Assembly: GCA_012960755.1 (NCBI GenBank)
Contig: DUAT01000017.1
Span: 71,179 to 135,178, forward strand
DNA length: 64,000 nucleotides
Reading direction: 5' to 3'
Source: Gammaproteobacteria bacterium
Lineage (GTDB): Bacteria; Pseudomonadota; Gammaproteobacteria; Pseudomonadales; Azotimanducaceae_A
Shown here: positions 61,069 through 64,000 of the stretch, one piece after another
Numbering within the stretch: the stretch's first letter is position 1
Layout of the letters: each line of letters begins with the position of its first letter
Notes under the pieces: generated by a model
Told to the model about the DNA's origin: nothing
Seen by the model: only the letters and a program-made list of their open reading frames with translations
The model's database searches: none
Made by a program: the position numbers and the translations under genes

Positions 61069-64000
61069 TTGAATTGCAAAAATAACCATTACCGAACGAA
61101 CCTTTTACAGGTAATTGTTGTGCTGATCGTAGCCCTTTGTTCCACAGGGAGCCTTGCTGCGGGTGGTGAATCTGTCGTACTTACCAAGACTTACTCCGGA
61201 AACATCGATTACCTGGCTACGGGTAACAGCTTTCGCACCTCGAATACCCCGGGGGAGCAGTGTTTTTTCTCCAGCCCAATGGAATCAACCGTAGTCGTCA
61301 ATATCCCCATCGGTGTCACAATACTGGATGCCTTTCTCTATTTTGCCGGTTCGGGTCGAATCGATAATTTACACGGCGCAGGCTCAACCCTTGATCTTGT
61401 TGACCAAACTAATCTCAAACTCAACGGCGTCTCAATTCCTACCAGCGCCGGTTCTAACGGCAGAGACTTCGCCCATGTAATTTTCACCGCGGGCGGGAAT
61501 GCAGACTTTTTTGGTGCACGGCGCGATGTGTCCGACATCGTGACCAGTAGCGGTGCGTACACACTGTCAGGTCTGGTCGTCGATCTGCACAGTGACGGTC
61601 GACCAAATGGATCACCTGCCTGGTCTACTTGAAGGGCGCCTGGTCTCTCGTCGTTGTTTACGAAGACCCCACTGTCAGCCAAATCAGGGTCATCAATATT
61701 TTTGACGGCTTTAAGGATTTTTATAGCAGCAACTTTGCCCTGAACCCCAGAAACTTTGTCGTCGATGTGGGTGCAACCGGCAAGATGACACATATGAGTT
61801 TCGAGGGGGATGCTGACAGAACAGGCACAGAATCTTTTGAGGTCAGCGCCGGTGGTGATCCTTCGGTCCCCAAGACCAACGCAATGAATCCGTTGGACAA
61901 TCAATACAACAGTACGGTTACCGGCCCGGACGTATTTGACTCCAATACCACCTATGGGTTTGATCTTGACACTTACGACATTACCAGCGAACTCGCCGGA
62001 CATGACGGTGAGTATGAGATCACCACCAGCTATGTCACAGGTACTGACCTGGTCATTTTGATGGCAGAAGTAATTTCCGTGGACAATAAAGCCTTGGCTG
62101 ATATTGAAGTCACCCTGAACGATATCGGACTGTTTGAATCCAACACTTCAAATTCCGCTCAATACGTTATTTCTGTACAAAACAACGGGGGTGGCACCGA
62201 CAGTTCATCCGGGACGAATATTGATATCTCTAACATCAGTGTCCCTGCAGGGGGTAGCACGACAATCATATATACGGTCAACGTGGTGGCAGGCGTGCAA
62301 TCAGGCGATCTGATCGACCACACAATATCAGTCGACAACGCCGGAACCGCCGTAGCAGACATTGCCGCCTCCGTGTTAATCGACCCTTATGATGCACCGG
62401 CTGGTAACAAACTGATCTATGCCGACAATCTCTCTACTTCGAAGGTCTTCGACAGAACTGTTCCAGTTAGTGATACCACATTTTCACTATCAAGCCAGGG
62501 TGGCAATACCGCACTGAGTCTATCGCCAGTGCTGCAATCTGATTTATACCTGGCAGCCGGGAACATAGAAGCCTCGGTATGGGTAAGTCGTGGTGCGAGT
62601 TTCGCGGGTCAGCGGACCATCGTGGCAACACTGGGCTACACAGGTGCATCGTCGGGAACCATTGATTCGGACACTGTGACCATTACCTTGCAGGATAGCG
62701 CAGCGGGCGCCCAATACGTTCCATTCGTTTTTACCCTTGGTTCACCCCTGACCATTTCAGCCAACAGTTCAATTACATTAACCATAACCAACAATACGGC
62801 TATCTCAGGTGAAACCATTACCGTGCACAGCTTCAAGGATCTTACCTATCCAACCCGTGTCGCCTTAAACGCTACCACGCCGCTGAACATTGAAGCCATT
62901 GAGGTGTTGAACAATGACCTCGACCTGGGCGGTACAGTCATAACCACTGCCGGTCCCACAGACACGATCTGGGTCAGGGCGACTGTACAGGATCCATTTG
63001 GTTCTGCAGACATCAGCTCGGCGACATTAACTGTTACTGACCCGTTAACGACCGTCACCTTGTCTGCCGCAATCATGTCCGTACCAACAACGCAACCCGC
63101 CTCCGGTGCTCAAAAATACTTCCAGTTGAGCCATACCCTGACTTCCGTTCTGGGTGACTGGGATCTTTCAGTGACTGCAAACGAGGGATCTGAAGGGACT
63201 GTTTCCGCAACAAGCAACACCCTGTTTGATGTCAACAATAACTCGCCGGATCTAACGACATCGTACAAAACGGTTGCCAATGCGACGACCGGAGACAACG
63301 CCGACACTAACGAAGGCGATACATTGCACTACACCATTGAGTTGATTGAGAGTACCGGCACGACCGCCACTAGCGTCGATGTCACCGACAATATTCCGGC
63401 CAACACCACATTCGTCTCCGGTACGCTGATGATTGATTCGGTCGTCCAGGCAGACCCTGGTGACCCTATCAGTCTGACCGGGCTCACGGTTCCCGGGCTC
63501 GGCTCGATGACCATTGAGTTTGATGTCACGATAGATACTCCAACATCGGTTGGCACGATCATTTCAAACTCCGTTAATATTGCAAACCCGAATGGCGCAG
63601 TGACGAGCATTGATGTAGACGCCGAAGACCTGGTCATCACGGGTGCACCAGCGTCAGGGACCAAGTCGTTATATTTAAAAGACCTGGATCAGGTCTCCCC
63701 TATACTGACCCGTTTACAGCCGCAGGTGGTCGATGCCACAGATTTCATTTTCCTTGACACGGCCGGTAACATAGCCGATACAGTGAGCCTTGATTTAACA
63801 CCAGTACTCGCCAAGGAAATCACCCTCGATTCTAGTACAGGTCCCATCGCTGTTACTTTGCGCATGAGACGAGGCAACAATAATGATGGCAACCGTTTAA
63901 CAAAAGTCGACCTGGGATACCACAACGGAGGTTCAGTTACCACAATCGGTTCAGTGTCTACGAGAGCTAACCTGAACAATACGATTCAAACCTACAATTT
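61069..64000 (+). CDS. DUF11-repeat surface protein, frameshifted, runs off the right edge
   Basis: Starts at a TTG (61069) followed by VIVVLIVALCSTGSLAAGGE, a signal peptide. The first frame ends at a TGA at 61630. From about 61600 the frame one base back (CLVYLKGAWSLVVVYEDPTV) continues the same protein and is open without a stop to 64000, so one base is missing or shifted near 61600-61620. The early part (residues 30-300) is a beta-rich domain with SGNIDYLATGNSF and FDLDTYDITSELAG. Later parts have DUF11-type repeats: DLTTSYKTVANATTGDNAD with HYTIELIESTGTTATSVDVT, and FVSGTLMIDSVVQ. Typical of large secreted or outer-surface proteins. Rich in Thr, Ser, Asp; few Cys. Function probably adhesion or surface layer (inference). 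Confidence 0.75.

Overview
The window looks like an accessory-rich stretch of a free-living, probably marine gammaproteobacterial chromosome of intermediate GC. This is inferred from gene content, not from a marker gene: a YceH/DUF480 protein, a PrsK-type kinase of the exosortase/PEP-CTERM system, Tat-exported redox proteins, many acyl-CoA genes, PhyH dioxygenases, a Baeyer-Villiger monooxygenase and DUF3604/DUF3500 proteins. No rRNA gene, intact tRNA or CRISPR array was seen.

Left third (1-31.5 kb), catabolic and redox genes. A CaiB-type CoA transferase runs off the left edge, followed by a short DnaB-C-domain ATPase, a PhyH dioxygenase, a GST, an F420-type luciferase-like oxidoreductase, a nitroreductase and an SDR. 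Next comes a compact + strand set that looks periplasmic: a cytochrome c lipoprotein, a Tat-type aldonolactone oxidase, a Tat-type alanine-racemase-fold protein and a RoxA-like diheme protein whose reading frame is interrupted by an in-frame TGA. An enoyl-CoA hydratase and a second nitroreductase precede a carboxylase block at 15-22.3 kb: one single-chain BC-BCCP-CT protein plus a separate CT/BC-BCCP pair. On the - strand follow a class III aminotransferase, an Nramp-like transporter lacking the DPGN motif, and a coxG-S-L-M molybdenum hydroxylase operon of form II type.

Middle (31.5-46.5 kb), mixed genes with clear scars. Intact genes include a Tag-like glycosylase, a MATE transporter, a DUF3500 protein, a methyltransferase, a TauE-like permease, YceH, a second PhyH protein and a three-gene kinase/receiver/membrane-protein operon. 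Between them lie broken pieces: an MFS fragment, a TPR protein abutting a truncated DUF222/HNH protein, and a decayed integrative element at about 39.9-41.5 kb with a tRNA-Glu-like 3' end, a terminator, an endonuclease-VII-like gene and an integrase C-terminus.

Right third (46.5-64 kb), signalling and surface genes. There is a Baeyer-Villiger monooxygenase, a TPR/TonB-C protein, two convergent paralogues of an unrecognised family, a prsK kinase broken at both ends, and a very long membrane protein. The long protein combines a SPOR-like region, a TM segment, PAS, a degenerate kinase core, a long coiled coil and an Hpt-like region without its histidine. Both prsK and the long protein appear cut at one tail-to-tail breakpoint near 54.23 kb. 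After a decayed AAA/DUF4143 ATPase and two small genes, the window ends inside a large DUF11-type surface protein carrying a frameshift.

The best candidates for something new are the 1408-residue pseudo-phosphorelay scaffold with its breakpoint, the paralogue pair beside prsK, and the periplasmic flavin/heme/PLP-fold set. Several genes show single-base disruptions, so read-level checking of the assembly matters before any is called biology.
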